Under the pieces are notes generated by a model. It saw only the letters and a list, made by a program, of their open reading frames with translations, did no database searches and was not told the DNA's origin. From Aggregatilineales bacterium (GTDB lineage Bacteria; Chloroflexota; Anaerolineae; Aggregatilineales; Phototrophicaceae), in NCBI GenBank assembly GCA_030834905.1, contig JAUQWZ010000002.1:124001-188000 (forward strand): DNA of 64,000 nt. Direction: 5' to 3'. The position numbers and the translations under genes were made by a program. Below, piece by piece: positions 26,069 to 35,330 of the stretch. Position 1 is the first letter of the stretch. Each line of letters opens with the position of its first letter.

Positions 26069-27133
26069 TTGGATTACCTCGTTATCTTCCTCATCGTCTT
26101 TGCGCTGGCGCTGGGCACGTCGCTGCTGCTGGCGCCGGTCGCTATCTGGTTAGCGCGGCGCTACAACGTTACGGCGAAATATGGCGGGCGGCATACGACC
26201 GAAGGCGATTCCCGCCGCGTCCCCAAATTGGGCGGGCTGGTGCTGTACGGCGGTTTCGTCTGCGCGGTGCTGGTGGCGCAGGCGCTGCCCGTTCCGCGCC
26301 TCGATCCGTATGAGACGATTCGCCTGATTGGGCTGCTGCTTGGCGCGACGGTGATCTTCATCTTCGGCGTCATCGACGATATCGTGGATCTGCCGCCGCT
26401 GCCGCAGTTCATCGGGCAGTTTCTCGCCGCATCCATTGCCATCCTGTTTCAGATCTTCATCGAATACTTCAACAACCCGTTCACGGGCGAGCAGACCGCG
26501 CCGTGGTCCTTTTTTGTGACCGTCGCCATCAGCCTGTTCTGGATGATGTTTACGATGAACACGGTCAACTGGCTGGATGGGCTGGATGGTTTAGCCAGCG
26601 GCGTAGGGTTTATCGCCGGGGCGATGCTGTTCATCAACAGCGCCTTTCGCGTCGAACCGGCGCAGACCAGCGTCAGCCTGCTGCATCTGGCGCTGATGGG
26701 CGCGGCGCTCGGCTTTCTATGCTACAACTTCAACCCCGCGCGGCTGTTTCTGGGCGGCGGCGCGCCGCTGTTGGGCTATCTGTTGGGTACGCTTAGCATC
26801 ATCGGCGGGGCGAAGATGGCGACCATTTTGCTGGTTATGGGGCTGCCGCTGCTGGATGCGACCTGGCAGATATTCAACCGCCTGCGCAAAGGGCAGAGTC
26901 CATTCAGTGGAGATCGAGGGCATCTGCATTTTCAACTGCTGGATCGCGGCTTCAGCCAGCGCCAGATCGTGCTGGGTTATTACCTGTTCTGCGCGCTGTT
27001 TGGCGTGCTGACGCTGGTGACCAGCAGCCAGATGTTCAAGCTCATCGCGCTGAGCGCCATGGGGCTGATCATCATCGTCGGATTCCTGCTGCTGGGACGG
27101 CTCAATCAAAAGCGCTCGTCGGCTTCTTCCTGA
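26069..27133 (+). CDS. WecA/MraY-like polyprenyl-phosphate sugar-phosphate transferase
   Basis: These enzymes start glycan assembly by moving sugar-1-phosphate to undecaprenyl phosphate. The 354-residue protein has about ten membrane helices, RRVPKLGGL, the Mg-binding GVIDDIVDL, NTVNWLDGLDGLASG and the late loop DRGHLHFQLLDRG. One key site is odd: the usual MGDxGS, whose Asp binds Mg in MraY, reads FLGGGAPLLG. The sequence fits WecA/TagO better than MraY. It starts at TTG, 6 bases after upp. The 3' end overlaps the convergent membrane gene by 28 bases. Confidence 0.85.
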   Translation: MDYLVIFLIVFALALGTSLLLAPVAIWLARRYNVTAKYGGRHTTEGDSRRVPKLGGLVLYGGFVCAVLVAQALPVPRLDPYETIRLIGLLLGATVIFIFGVIDDIVDLPPLPQFIGQFLAASIAILFQIFIEYFNNPFTGEQTAPWSFFVTVAISLFWMMFTMNTVNWLDGLDGLASGVGFIAGAMLFINSAFRVEPAQTSVSLLHLALMGAALGFLCYNFNPARLFLGGGAPLLGYLLGTLSIIGGAKMATILLVMGLPLLDATWQIFNRLRKGQSPFSGDRGHLHFQLLDRGFSQRQIVLGYYLFCALFGVLTLVTSSQMFKLIALSAMGLIIIVGFLLLGRLNQKRSSASS

Positions 27134-28227
27134 GCATCTGACTTCTGGGCGTCCTTCGCCGGATTTTGCCGCGGTGGGGCAGGGCTGCCCGGCGGCTCTT
27201 CGACGGTTGACTCCGAGATGACGGTGGCAGTTCCGGTGATCATCGCCGGTCCGGCGCGCCCTGTATTTGCGGTTGGCAGGGCGGGCGCTTCCTCTTTCCG
27301 GACGATGATCGGCTCCGGTTCCTTGCCGGGTCCGCCCGGTATGGGCAGCGGGAAGCTGTAGATCGACGGAAGACCGACCGCGCGCTGGGTTTTGGCGGCT
27401 GCCGCCTGTTTGGCTTCGCGCTCGCGCTGCTGCTGGCGCATTTGCAGCACTTCGGCGCGGCGCATGGCAACCAGCTTGCCGTTCTGGAAGGTGGCGCTGT
27501 CGCCGGTAATTCGCTCGATCAGCGACTCAACCGCGCCGAGGACGGCGGTGAAGAACAGATTCGTGACGATGAGCACGCCGAGCGCGCCCGACAGGATATT
27601 GATGCCCTGAAGGATGGGCACCATCAGCGTGCGGCTGATGAGCGCTTCGCCGAGTCCCACCATGTACAGCAGCACCACGACGACCATGACAGCGGTGACG
27701 ATGGGCTTCCAGCCGCGCAGCGCCTTAAAATCGGGCCACATCGTGTTGCCGATGACGAAGATCAGATACACCCACAGCCAGAAATCGGGCGTGGACGTGA
27801 GGATAGCCAGCGCCGCGCCCAGGTTTTCCAGATTGCCGTCGCCCATTGCCTGCACGAAACCGCTGACGTTGAGGACATTGTTGGCGATATAGCCGATGAT
27901 GAGAACGCCGGAGATCAGCGGCGAAATGCTGATGATGGCGGTCTTGAGAGAACCCGCCGTCTTGCTGAGCCGGATAAAGTTCAGGCGAAGCTCGGCGACT
28001 GCCTGCGCTTCGGGCCAGGCAATGGCGCGCTCCGCCCGGACATTGAAGATGCCGGCGACGAGCCAGAGGACGAACTCATAAGCAAAGACGCCGGGCAGGA
28101 AGATCAGGTAATACAGGATGGTCGTCGTCTCAAGATTCCTGGTCAGCAGCCAGCCTACTTTGAAGATATGCTGATGCAGCCAGCGCTCCAGCCGCCGCAT
28201 CACCACCAGCAGGGCGGCGATCAACAA
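27106..28227 (-). CDS. Multipass membrane protein with long disordered cytoplasmic tail
   Basis: The 373-residue protein has about six membrane helices in residues 1-240, then a polar tail of 130 residues: a Gln/Arg/Lys-rich, probably coiled helix (EVLQMRQQQREREAKQAAAAK) and a Pro/Glu-rich region. No family is recognised. The start is unclear: TTG at 28227 is the first usual start, but the frame is open upstream and CTG at 28257, directly after the tpiA stop, would complete the first hydrophobic helix. It follows tpiA on the same strand. Its last 28 bases overlap the convergent WecA-like gene. Confidence 0.6.
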   Translation of the reverse strand: MLIAALLVVMRRLERWLHQHIFKVGWLLTRNLETTTILYYLIFLPGVFAYEFVLWLVAGIFNVRAERAIAWPEAQAVAELRLNFIRLSKTAGSLKTAIISISPLISGVLIIGYIANNVLNVSGFVQAMGDGNLENLGAALAILTSTPDFWLWVYLIFVIGNTMWPDFKALRGWKPIVTAVMVVVVLLYMVGLGEALISRTLMVPILQGINILSGALGVLIVTNLFFTAVLGAVESLIERITGDSATFQNGKLVAMRRAEVLQMRQQQREREAKQAAAAKTQRAVGLPSIYSFPLPIPGGPGKEPEPIIVRKEEAPALPTANTGRAGPAMITGTATVISESTVEEPPGSPAPPRQNPAKDAQKSDAQEEADERF

Positions 28228-28259
28228 CCAGGGAGCGAGCGAATCCAGAAATGCCAGTG

Positions 28260-29030
28260 TTAAGCGCCTTTCACACGCGCGGCGGCTTCTACCAGCGCCA
28301 CGAAATCACTCACCACCAGCGAAGCGCCGCCGACGAGCGCGCCGTCAATATCGGGCTGCGACATGTATTCCGCCATGTTGCCGGGCTTGACGCTGCCGCC
28401 ATACTGAATGCGGAGCGCGGCGGCAACCTCTGCCCCATAGAGCGCTTCGACCGTGTCGCGAATGGCGCTCCTGATGATCTGATTTGCCTGATCGGCGCTG
28501 GCATTCCTGCCGGTGCCAATCGCCCAGATCGGCTCGTAGGCGATGACAATATTTGCCATTTCTTCAGCCGGTACGCCAGCCAGCCCGGCGCGCACCTGGC
28601 TGCTGACGAAGGACAGCGTTTCCCCGGCTTCGTTCTGCGCCAGGTTTTCGCCTACGGCAAGGATCGGCTTCAGTCCGTGTGCCAGGGCAGCTTTCACCTT
28701 CCTGTTGACGATGTCGTCGGTTTCGTGCAGGTACTCGCGGCATTCCGAGTGACCAACGATGACGTACTCCGCCAGACCATCGAGCATGGTCGGCGAAATC
28801 TGCGAGGTGTAAGCACCTTTTTCTTCCCAGTGCAGGTTCTGCGCCCCGACCTTCAGGTTTGAACCCATCAGCGCATCGGCGACGCCCGCAAGGGCGATAT
28901 ACGGCGGGCAAACGACGCGCTCGACGTTCCTGAACGGCTCTACGAGAGGCAGCAGGTCTTTGACAAAACGAACCGACTCCTCCAGCGTCTTATTCATCTT
29001 CCAGTTTCCGGCAATAATTGGTACACGCAT
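28260..29030 (-). CDS. tpiA: Triosephosphate isomerase
   Basis: This enzyme interconverts dihydroxyacetone phosphate and glyceraldehyde-3-phosphate. The 256-residue protein has GNWKMNKT (substrate Lys), VGHSECREY (catalytic His, here with Cys-Arg after Glu as HSECRE), the catalytic-loop YEPIWAIGTG with the catalytic Glu, and GGSVKPGN. AAGGAG lies 5 bases before the ATG. It follows pgk by about 200 bases, with a hairpin between, in the gap-pgk-tpiA order typical of glycolytic operons. Confidence 0.97.
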   Translation of the reverse strand: MRVPIIAGNWKMNKTLEESVRFVKDLLPLVEPFRNVERVVCPPYIALAGVADALMGSNLKVGAQNLHWEEKGAYTSQISPTMLDGLAEYVIVGHSECREYLHETDDIVNRKVKAALAHGLKPILAVGENLAQNEAGETLSFVSSQVRAGLAGVPAEEMANIVIAYEPIWAIGTGRNASADQANQIIRSAIRDTVEALYGAEVAAALRIQYGGSVKPGNMAEYMSQPDIDGALVGGASLVVSDFVALVEAAARVKGA

Positions 29031-29188
29031 GACTGCTCCTTACACAGCTTTAACCGGTTGTTCAGTTTGGACGCTGCGGCGGGTCGTCTCGGCGCTGTGT
29101 CTCAACGCGCGCAATTTAGCCGCAAAGCATGTACACAACCCATTATACGTTGAACCGCCGCCTGCGTTGTAGATATTCCTGGAGGAAA

Positions 29189-29213
29189 GGGGCGCGACAG
29201 CCTGCCGCGCCCC
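29189..29213 (-). terminator. GC-rich hairpin between pgk and tpiA
   Basis: GGGGCGCG and CGCGCCCC form an 8-base-pair stem with a 9-base loop; leftward it is followed by TTTCC. It lies 25 bases after the pgk stop. A TATAAT (minus, 29147-29142) follows about 40 bases later, so tpiA may also have its own promoter, though its -35 is poor. Confidence 0.5.
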
Positions 29214-29237
29214 ATATAATGTCAACTGTCTTTGGCT

Positions 29238-30425
29238 CTACTTATCCTTGAGCGCGGCAACGCCGGGGAGCGTCTTACCTTCGAGCATTTCGAGGCTCGC
29301 GCCGCCGCCGGTGGAAATATGCGTCACCTGATCGGCAAGACCGGCTTCTTCAACCGCTGCCGCCGAGTCGCCGCCGCCAATAATGGTGGTCGCGCCCTGT
29401 TGGGTGAGTTTGGCGAGTATTTTGGCGACCGCGCGGGTTCCGGCAGCGAATTTGTCCAGCTCAAACACGCCCATCGGTCCATTCCAGACGACGGTACGCG
29501 CGCCGTTCAGATGAGTGCGGAACACTTCGACCGTATAGGGACCGATGTCATAAATACCCCATCCATCGGGCACGCCTTCTTCGACGCGGATGGTATTGGT
29601 GTGAGCGCTGTTGTCGAATTTGTCGCCGATGACTACATCAACCGGCAGCGCCAGCTTGTCAGCGCCTTTGGCGAGCAGGGCGCGGGCGGTTTCGACGGCG
29701 TCGTTTTCGACCAGCGAGCTGCCGAGGTTGTGTCCCTGCGCCTTGAAGAACGTGTTCGCCATGCCGCCGCCGATCAGCAGCTTATCAACCTTGCCCAGCA
29801 GCGATTCGATGACTTCGATCTTGTCCGACACCTTCGCGCCGCCGAGAATGGCGATGAACGGGTGCTCCGGGTTTTCCAGCGCGGTAGACAGATAATTGAT
29901 TTCCTTCTCCATCAGCAGCCCGGCAACCGATGGCAGGTGCTGGGTGACGCCGACGGTGGAAGAATGGGCGCGGTGCGCCGAGCCGAAAGCGTCGTTCACG
30001 AAAACGTCGCCCAACTTTGCCATTCTGCTGGCGAGGTCGGCGTCGTTCTTCTCCTCACCGGGATAAAAGCGGGTGTTTTCCAGCAGCAGCACGCCGCCTT
30101 CCGGCAGCGCTGCGAGCGCTTTTTCCGCCGTCTCGCCAACGGTTTCGCCAGCGAACTGCACGTCTGTGCCGAGCAGCGCCGCCAGCGCGGGGGCAACCGG
30201 TGCCAGCGAGTATTTCGGATCGGGTCCGCCTTTTGGGCGACCCAGGTGTGACATGAGTGCTATCGCGCGCGGCTTCTGCTCCAAAATCGCCTTGAGCGTG
30301 GGCACAGCGGCGCGGATGCGGGTATCGTCAGTAATCTGTCCGTTTTCAAGCGGCACGTTGAAATCCACGCGCACGAGCACGCGCTTCCCGTGAAGATCAA
30401 TATCGCGAATGGTCTGTTTGTCCAT
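29238..30425 (-). CDS. pgk: Phosphoglycerate kinase
   Basis: Pgk makes ATP from 1,3-bisphosphoglycerate. From ATG 30425 the protein is 395 residues, the usual length, starting [20 protein letters not shown]. An upstream in-frame extension to 30569 is not credible because it crosses a terminator hairpin and lacks conservation. Motifs: [30 protein letters not shown], and nucleotide-binding [19 protein letters not shown] precedes the start. It lies between gap and tpiA. Confidence 0.97.
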   Translation of the reverse strand: MDKQTIRDIDLHGKRVLVRVDFNVPLENGQITDDTRIRAAVPTLKAILEQKPRAIALMSHLGRPKGGPDPKYSLAPVAPALAALLGTDVQFAGETVGETAEKALAALPEGGVLLLENTRFYPGEEKNDADLASRMAKLGDVFVNDAFGSAHRAHSSTVGVTQHLPSVAGLLMEKEINYLSTALENPEHPFIAILGGAKVSDKIEVIESLLGKVDKLLIGGGMANTFFKAQGHNLGSSLVENDAVETARALLAKGADKLALPVDVVIGDKFDNSAHTNTIRVEEGVPDGWGIYDIGPYTVEVFRTHLNGARTVVWNGPMGVFELDKFAAGTRAVAKILAKLTQQGATTIIGGGDSAAAVEEAGLADQVTHISTGGGASLEMLEGKTLPGVAALKDK

Positions 30426-30448
30426 GATTTCTACCTTTATGCACGAAA

Positions 30449-30479
30449 AGAGGCGAAGGAGATCAGCGCCTTCGCCTCT
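30449..30479 (-). terminator. Intrinsic terminator or attenuator between gap and pgk
   Basis: A perfect 11-base-pair stem, AGAGGCGAAGG and CCTTCGCCTCT, with a 9-base loop; leftward it ends in CTTTTCG. It lies about 120 bases past the gap stop and 23 bases before pgk, where partial termination would set the gap:pgk ratio. Confidence 0.7.
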
Positions 30480-30600
30480 AAAGCCAAAGGGTGGGGCAGC
30501 GGAAGGCGCGCGATGCCGGTGACGCGCAGGAGCGCTTGAAGCCGCGCCCCTGCGCCTGAATTGTGGCATTGGTTACGCTCGCTTCCGGCTGCCAACAGCT

Positions 30601-31611
30601 TTAGAGCCTGGTGCCGACCAGATGCACCATGTCGGCGGTGCGGCAGGAGTAACCCCATTCGTTGTCGTACCAGGTGACGACCTTCGCCATGTTGCCGCCC
30701 ATGACCTGGGTGGACAGCGCATCGATGATGCTGGAACGGCTGTCGCCCTTATAGTCGATAGAAACCAGCGGCTCGTAAGAAACGCCGAGCACGCCCTTCA
30801 TACGCCCGTTGGCGGCGGCTTCGAAGGCGGCGTTGATTTCTTCTACCGTCGTATTCTTCTCAAGCTGCACCACCAGATCGACCACCGAGACGGTCGGGGT
30901 GGGCACGCGGAAGGCGATGCCGTCGAATTTGCCCTTGAGTTCGGGAACTACCAGCGCGACGGCTTTGGCAGCGCCGGTTGTCGTCGGGATGATGCTGATG
31001 GCGGCAGCGCGCGCGCGGCGCAGGTCTTTGTGCGGCAGGTCGAGAAGCTGCTGGTCGTTGGTGTAGCTGTGGATAGTCGTCATGAGCGCCGACTTGATGC
31101 CGAAGCTGTCGTTGACGACTTTCGCCGCTGGTGCCAGACAGTTCGTGGTACAGGAAGCGTTGGAGATGATGTGGTGATTCGCCGGATCGTACTTGTCATC
31201 GTTGACGCCAAGGCACAGGGTAATGTCTTCGTTCTTCGCCGGGGCAGAGATGATGACCTTCTTCGCGCCGCCCAGAAGATGCTTGCCCGCGCCTTCGCGG
31301 TCGGTGAAGCGTCCGGTGCTTTCGATGACGACATCGCAGCCCAGATCGCCCCAGGGCAGGGCGGCGGGGTCTTTCTGTGACAGCACCTGAAGCTTATCGC
31401 CATTGATGACCAGCGAGTTGTCTCCCTTTTCAACGGTGCCGTCAAACCGACCGTAGCTTGAGTCGTACTTAAACAGGTGTGCCATCGTGTCCAGATCGCC
31501 GAGGTCATTAAATGCCACGACATCGATCTCGCCCGGATAGTGTTCGAGCATTGCCCGCAGCGCCAGACGCCCGATGCGCCCGAAACCATTGATACCTACA
31601 CGAACTGCCAT
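30601..31611 (-). CDS. gap: Glyceraldehyde-3-phosphate dehydrogenase
   Basis: This enzyme oxidises glyceraldehyde-3-phosphate to 1,3-bisphosphoglycerate. The 336-residue protein has the NAD-binding start [20 protein letters not shown], active-site Cys in [12 protein letters not shown], the catalytic His region and [11 protein letters not shown] at the end. The Asp after the second strand of the Rossmann fold is preserved (FNDLGD), suggesting NAD rather than NADP. AAGGAG precedes the ATG. yvcK ends 43 bases upstream on the same strand. Confidence 0.98.
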   Translation of the reverse strand: MAVRVGINGFGRIGRLALRAMLEHYPGEIDVVAFNDLGDLDTMAHLFKYDSSYGRFDGTVEKGDNSLVINGDKLQVLSQKDPAALPWGDLGCDVVIESTGRFTDREGAGKHLLGGAKKVIISAPAKNEDITLCLGVNDDKYDPANHHIISNASCTTNCLAPAAKVVNDSFGIKSALMTTIHSYTNDQQLLDLPHKDLRRARAAAISIIPTTTGAAKAVALVVPELKGKFDGIAFRVPTPTVSVVDLVVQLEKNTTVEEINAAFEAAANGRMKGVLGVSYEPLVSIDYKGDSRSSIIDALSTQVMGGNMAKVVTWYDNEWGYSCRTADMVHLVGTRL

Positions 31612-31654
31612 GAGTGAATCTCCTTAAAGTGAGTAATCCGTCTTGTGTTTTGCA

Positions 31655-32947
31655 TCAGGCAAGAACGGGCTTTGCCTGTGAATGCATCGTTGGGTCAGCT
31701 ACGCCAGCGCCCAGCACTGCTGCCGCCAGTTTGCGTGGGTCATGCCGCCAGGGACGTTCGGTGTCCACCAGATCGCAGTAGCGAATCTGGTAGCGCTGCA
31801 GCACTTCATGATTTTCCGGCGCGGGCTGCACGTAGCGCGTGTTGGGTCCGGCGTTCTCGGTCGGGTAGGCATTGTTCGCCAGAATAAGCTGGAAAATGCC
31901 GCGCCCGATATATTTCTCCAGCGCCAGAATGTGATCGGCAGCGGTGTAATCCTGCGTTTCCCCCGGCTGCATGGCGATATTGCAGACATAGACCTTAAAG
32001 GCGCTGGTTGAGCGCAGCGCTTCGCCTATCCCTCTGACGAGCAGGTTGGGCAGGATGCTGGTGAACAGGCTTCCAGGACCGACCACCACCAGATCAGCGT
32101 TAAGCAGCGCTTCGACGCTGCCGGAATATGCCTGGGCGTCGTTTGGCTCCAGTTGGATAGCTTCGATCTCCCCGTGTGCCTCAGAGATCTTCGATTCGCC
32201 GCGCACCGTCTGGACGCCGCCGCTGGTTCGCACCTGGGCGACCAGGACGACATCCTGAAGCGTCGCCGGAAACACGCGCCCCTGAATGTTCAGCACGCGC
32301 TCGGTTTCGATCAGGGCGCTCTCAAGACTGCCGGTGACGCTCGCCAGCGCGCTGATGAACAGGTTGCCGAAGGCGTGCCCGCCGAGATCGCCCTGCTTAA
32401 AGCGGTGCTGAAACAGCCGCGTCATCAGGCTTTCATCGTCAGCGAGCGCGGCGATATTGTTGCGCAGGTCGCCGGGTGGGAGTACTCCCAGATCGCGGCG
32501 CAGCCTGCCGGAACTGCCGCCATCATCGGCAACCGTGACCACCGCGGTCAGGTTGCTGGTGTAGGGCTTCAGCGCCCGCAGGATCGACGGCAAGCCGGTT
32601 CCCCCGCCAATCGCGGCGATCTTCAAGCCCTTCTGCCGCTTGCTGTGCGCGTAGACTACATCGATGACGCGCCCGTGCTGGTGGCGGCGATAGGGTGCCA
32701 GCATGGAAGTGGACAGCCGGATGAGCGCGACGGCGATGAACAGCAGCCCGATTCCCAGAATGACCACCATCTCAAACCAGCTTATCCGCGCCATCTGTTC
32801 GACGGTCTGATCGGCGATTGCCAGCTTGAGGATGGTCAGCGCCAGACTTATGGCGGCAAGGAATACACCGGCAAGTAGGAGAAGAATCCAGCGCTTGATA
32901 CCGATGCCGGGGATCAACCACTTGCCGAGCGTATCTAATAACTTCAT
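31655..32947 (-). CDS. yvcK: YvcK/CofD-like gluconeogenesis factor with N-terminal membrane helices
   Basis: YvcK proteins bind UDP-sugars and are needed for gluconeogenic growth and correct wall synthesis in Bacillus. This protein (430 residues from ATG 32947) has two N-terminal membrane helices (about 18-42 and 55-78) and then the CofD-fold core with AIGGGTGLPSILRALKPY and VADDGGSSGRLRRDLG, PPGDLRNNIAAL and VGPGSLFTSILPNLL. Many relatives are soluble; the membrane form is common in Chloroflexota-type and actinobacterial sequences by my recollection. It lies directly upstream of gap. Confidence 0.9.
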   Translation of the reverse strand: MKLLDTLGKWLIPGIGIKRWILLLLAGVFLAAISLALTILKLAIADQTVEQMARISWFEMVVILGIGLLFIAVALIRLSTSMLAPYRRHQHGRVIDVVYAHSKRQKGLKIAAIGGGTGLPSILRALKPYTSNLTAVVTVADDGGSSGRLRRDLGVLPPGDLRNNIAALADDESLMTRLFQHRFKQGDLGGHAFGNLFISALASVTGSLESALIETERVLNIQGRVFPATLQDVVLVAQVRTSGGVQTVRGESKISEAHGEIEAIQLEPNDAQAYSGSVEALLNADLVVVGPGSLFTSILPNLLVRGIGEALRSTSAFKVYVCNIAMQPGETQDYTAADHILALEKYIGRGIFQLILANNAYPTENAGPNTRYVQPAPENHEVLQRYQIRYCDLVDTERPWRHDPRKLAAAVLGAGVADPTMHSQAKPVLA

Positions 32948-33038
32948 CCGTTGTGCCACGCAGCTATCTAACACTAACCATTAAGGTTAACACCGCCTAA
33001 GGGGGATGTCAAAGACAAATGTCAGGGCTTGGCTGTTG

Positions 33039-33734
33039 CTAATGTCGTCTGCCCGCCAGCAGCAGCGCGACCAGCGTCGTCACCGCGCCGGCGACGGTGA
33101 CTGCGCCAATGGTCAGCGCGGCGTCGAACCAGAACTGTTCAGGAAACAGACGAATCAGCGTATCCGAATACAGGAAATACCAGGTGCCGCCTTCAAAGAA
33201 CAGCTTGTGGAAGCCGGTGAAGAAGAAGTCCCAGTTCACCAGCGCCACCACGATGATCGCGGCAACGATGCCGAGCGTCAGCAGCGCGCCAGACATTAAG
33301 CTTCGCCTGAGCATATCCCGCGAGCGCCGCCGCAGATAAATGGCTGCGGCGAGTGCCAGCAGACCGGTGACGACGCCGACGGCGAAGGCGATCTGCGTGA
33401 CCGTTTTAACGTCGCGCATGTGGCGCAGTTCGCGGCTGTTGAACAGCGCCGTTCCGTCGGAGAACTCAAGCTCGCCCAGGTAGGTAATTTCGGCGTCGTT
33501 GAGCAGATATTCGACGGCGAAGGGCGCGTAATACAGGCGCTGTTCGCGCGTCAGCCCGTAGACGTCTTCAGGAAAATCGGGGCGGTTGTACTCGAATTCG
33601 AGGAAGCCGGGCGTCATGATCATGCGGACGCTGATGAGCACCAGCAGCACCGGAAAGCAGACCACGAGAAAGATGTTCGCCAGACGCAGACTCGTGCTGG
33701 TGGTGGATTCGGGAGCAGGCGCTGCTGTCATCAT
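33039..33734 (-). CDS. DUF1461 integral membrane protein
   Basis: The 231-residue protein has about four membrane helices and, between the first two, the extracytoplasmic DUF1461 hallmark: PEDVYGLTREQRLYYAPFAVEYL, LYYAPF-type segment, then FNSRELRHMRDVKTV (about 100-115). The family has no established function. Its start overlaps the stop of the fused spermidine synthase-like gene by four bases, so the two are coupled; yvcK follows about 90 bases later. Confidence 0.8.
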   Translation of the reverse strand: MMTAAPAPESTTSTSLRLANIFLVVCFPVLLVLISVRMIMTPGFLEFEYNRPDFPEDVYGLTREQRLYYAPFAVEYLLNDAEITYLGELEFSDGTALFNSRELRHMRDVKTVTQIAFAVGVVTGLLALAAAIYLRRRSRDMLRRSLMSGALLTLGIVAAIIVVALVNWDFFFTGFHKLFFEGGTWYFLYSDTLIRLFPEQFWFDAALTIGAVTVAGAVTTLVALLLAGRRH

Positions 33735-35314
33735 GAACCTGACCTTAACGTATCTGCGCCGCCGGAGAGCAGGAAATTGAGCACCAGCGAATCGACCAGC
33801 GTCTCGACTGGCGCGCGATCATCGGTAAAGACCAGTTCCGATTCGTGGGTGGGGACGAGCGATTCCGACGCCAGCGCCAGTGTATCGCGCAGCAGCGGGG
33901 CGGCGTCTTCCGGCAGCGCGGCGAGGTTCGCCGCCAGATTGTCGCTGCTTGTGGGCTGCATAGTGGCGACGAGAATCGTGTTGAAAGAGTAGGGCACGTC
34001 CATCGCGTGAACCGAGGGGAACACCGCTAACAGCGTGCTGGTCATCGCATCCACCAGGCGGCGGTCAGTGGCGGTGCGCCCGACGTTGATGACGGCGGTG
34101 CCGTCGTCGGCGAGGTGATCGCGCACTTCGTCGAAGAACTCCACCGTGGTCAAATGCCAGGGGATGTAGGGCGGGCGGTAAGCGTCGATGCCGATGGTGG
34201 TGAAGTCCCGATCAAGCTGGTTGAGCATGTAACGCCCGTCTTCGGCATAGACGGTCAGACTGGGCATGGCGCTGGCGTTCATGTCGAAGTAGCGCGCGCC
34301 CGCCTCGATAATGGCGGGGTCAATCTCAATGCCGTCGATGGGCAGATCGCCGTAGACGTGGGTGTGCTGCCGGGCGATTGTACCGGCTGCCAGCCCGATA
34401 ATCGCCAGCGACTGGACATTCTCTGGCGAATAGGGCGGGGCGTTGAAATAGGGCGCGGCGAGAAAAAAGTCCCAGGTGCGCCCGTAGCCGTAAACGTCGG
34501 GATGCCACTGGCTGTGAATACCCTGTCCTTCATTGAGATAGAGATAGCGGTTGCCACTGGCGTCCTGCTGCACCTGAATGTAGTTGTAGGCGCTTTCGTC
34601 CTCAAACAGGATTTCCGCGCCAGCTTCGGGCTGCCGCAGCGGTCCGTTCAGCGCCAGCACCGACAGCGCCGCGATCACAACCGGCATCCAGACGAAGCGC
34701 AGCGCCCGCGCGCCCTGCTGCTGCCCCATGCCGATGAGGCTGACGACATACAGGATGCCCGCGAACAGCAGGAAGGTGCGAAAGGTGCCGAGTTCGGGAA
34801 TAATCAGCACCACGGGCAGAAACGTGCCCAGCAGGCTGCCGAGGGTGCTGATGGCGTAAATTCGCCCTGCCGTTCTGCCAGCGTTGGCAACGTCTGTAAC
34901 GGCGAGACGGATGGCGAACGGAGACACCGTTCCGAGCAGCGTCACCGGAATCGCGAACAGCACCAGCACCGAGACAAACGAGCCGAGCGCCAGCCCGGCT
35001 TCCGCGCCGACCATCGCGCTTGCGGCAGTCGTCAGCACCGGACGGGCGACCAGTGGGATGAGCGCGCTCAAAAATGCTCCGTACAGCAGAATGCGGTAAA
35101 ACGTCGTCAGATGTGGGGATCGATCTGCCCAGCGCCCGCCGATAAAATACCCTACTGTCAGATACAGGAGCATTAAGCCGATGACATTTGCCCAGACGAG
35201 GTTGCTGGTGCCAAAGACGCTGCCAAGCAGGCGCGAAGCCGTCATTTCGACGGCGAGCGTGGTCATGCCGCTGGTGAAGACGGCGAGATACAGGTAGCGG
35301 TTGCGTGTAGTCAT
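33731..35314 (-). CDS. Membrane-fused spermidine synthase-like protein
   Basis: The N-terminal 210 residues form about seven membrane helices (TSGMTTLAVEMTASRLLGSVFG, LLGTVSPFAIRL). The C-terminal 290 residues are a spermidine synthase-like Rossmann fold (YLYLNEGQGIHSQWHP, SLAIIGLAAGTIARQ, GIEIDPAIIEAGARYF, YAEDGRYML). The GLAAG nucleotide motif and DGR are kept, but the polyamine catalytic Asp-rich segment reads GIDAYRPPYIPWHLTT. Such fused proteins are widespread and their substrate is largely unknown. It is first in the leftward run and is divergent from GNAT. Confidence 0.85.
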   Translation of the reverse strand: MTTRNRYLYLAVFTSGMTTLAVEMTASRLLGSVFGTSNLVWANVIGLMLLYLTVGYFIGGRWADRSPHLTTFYRILLYGAFLSALIPLVARPVLTTAASAMVGAEAGLALGSFVSVLVLFAIPVTLLGTVSPFAIRLAVTDVANAGRTAGRIYAISTLGSLLGTFLPVVLIIPELGTFRTFLLFAGILYVVSLIGMGQQQGARALRFVWMPVVIAALSVLALNGPLRQPEAGAEILFEDESAYNYIQVQQDASGNRYLYLNEGQGIHSQWHPDVYGYGRTWDFFLAAPYFNAPPYSPENVQSLAIIGLAAGTIARQHTHVYGDLPIDGIEIDPAIIEAGARYFDMNASAMPSLTVYAEDGRYMLNQLDRDFTTIGIDAYRPPYIPWHLTTVEFFDEVRDHLADDGTAVINVGRTATDRRLVDAMTSTLLAVFPSVHAMDVPYSFNTILVATMQPTSSDNLAANLAALPEDAAPLLRDTLALASESLVPTHESELVFTDDRAPVETLVDSLVLNFLLSGGADTLRSGS

Positions 35315-35330
35315 GGAGTCGTTGTCGCCT

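Noticed and set aside
29232..30251. 339-codon open frame on the plus strand over pgk
   Set aside because: Shadow of phosphoglycerate kinase with no recognisable protein features.
30426..30569. N-terminal extension of pgk
   Set aside because: The extra 48 codons cross a perfect terminator hairpin and are Arg/Pro/Ala-rich without homology to Pgk; ATG 30425 has a ribosome binding site.
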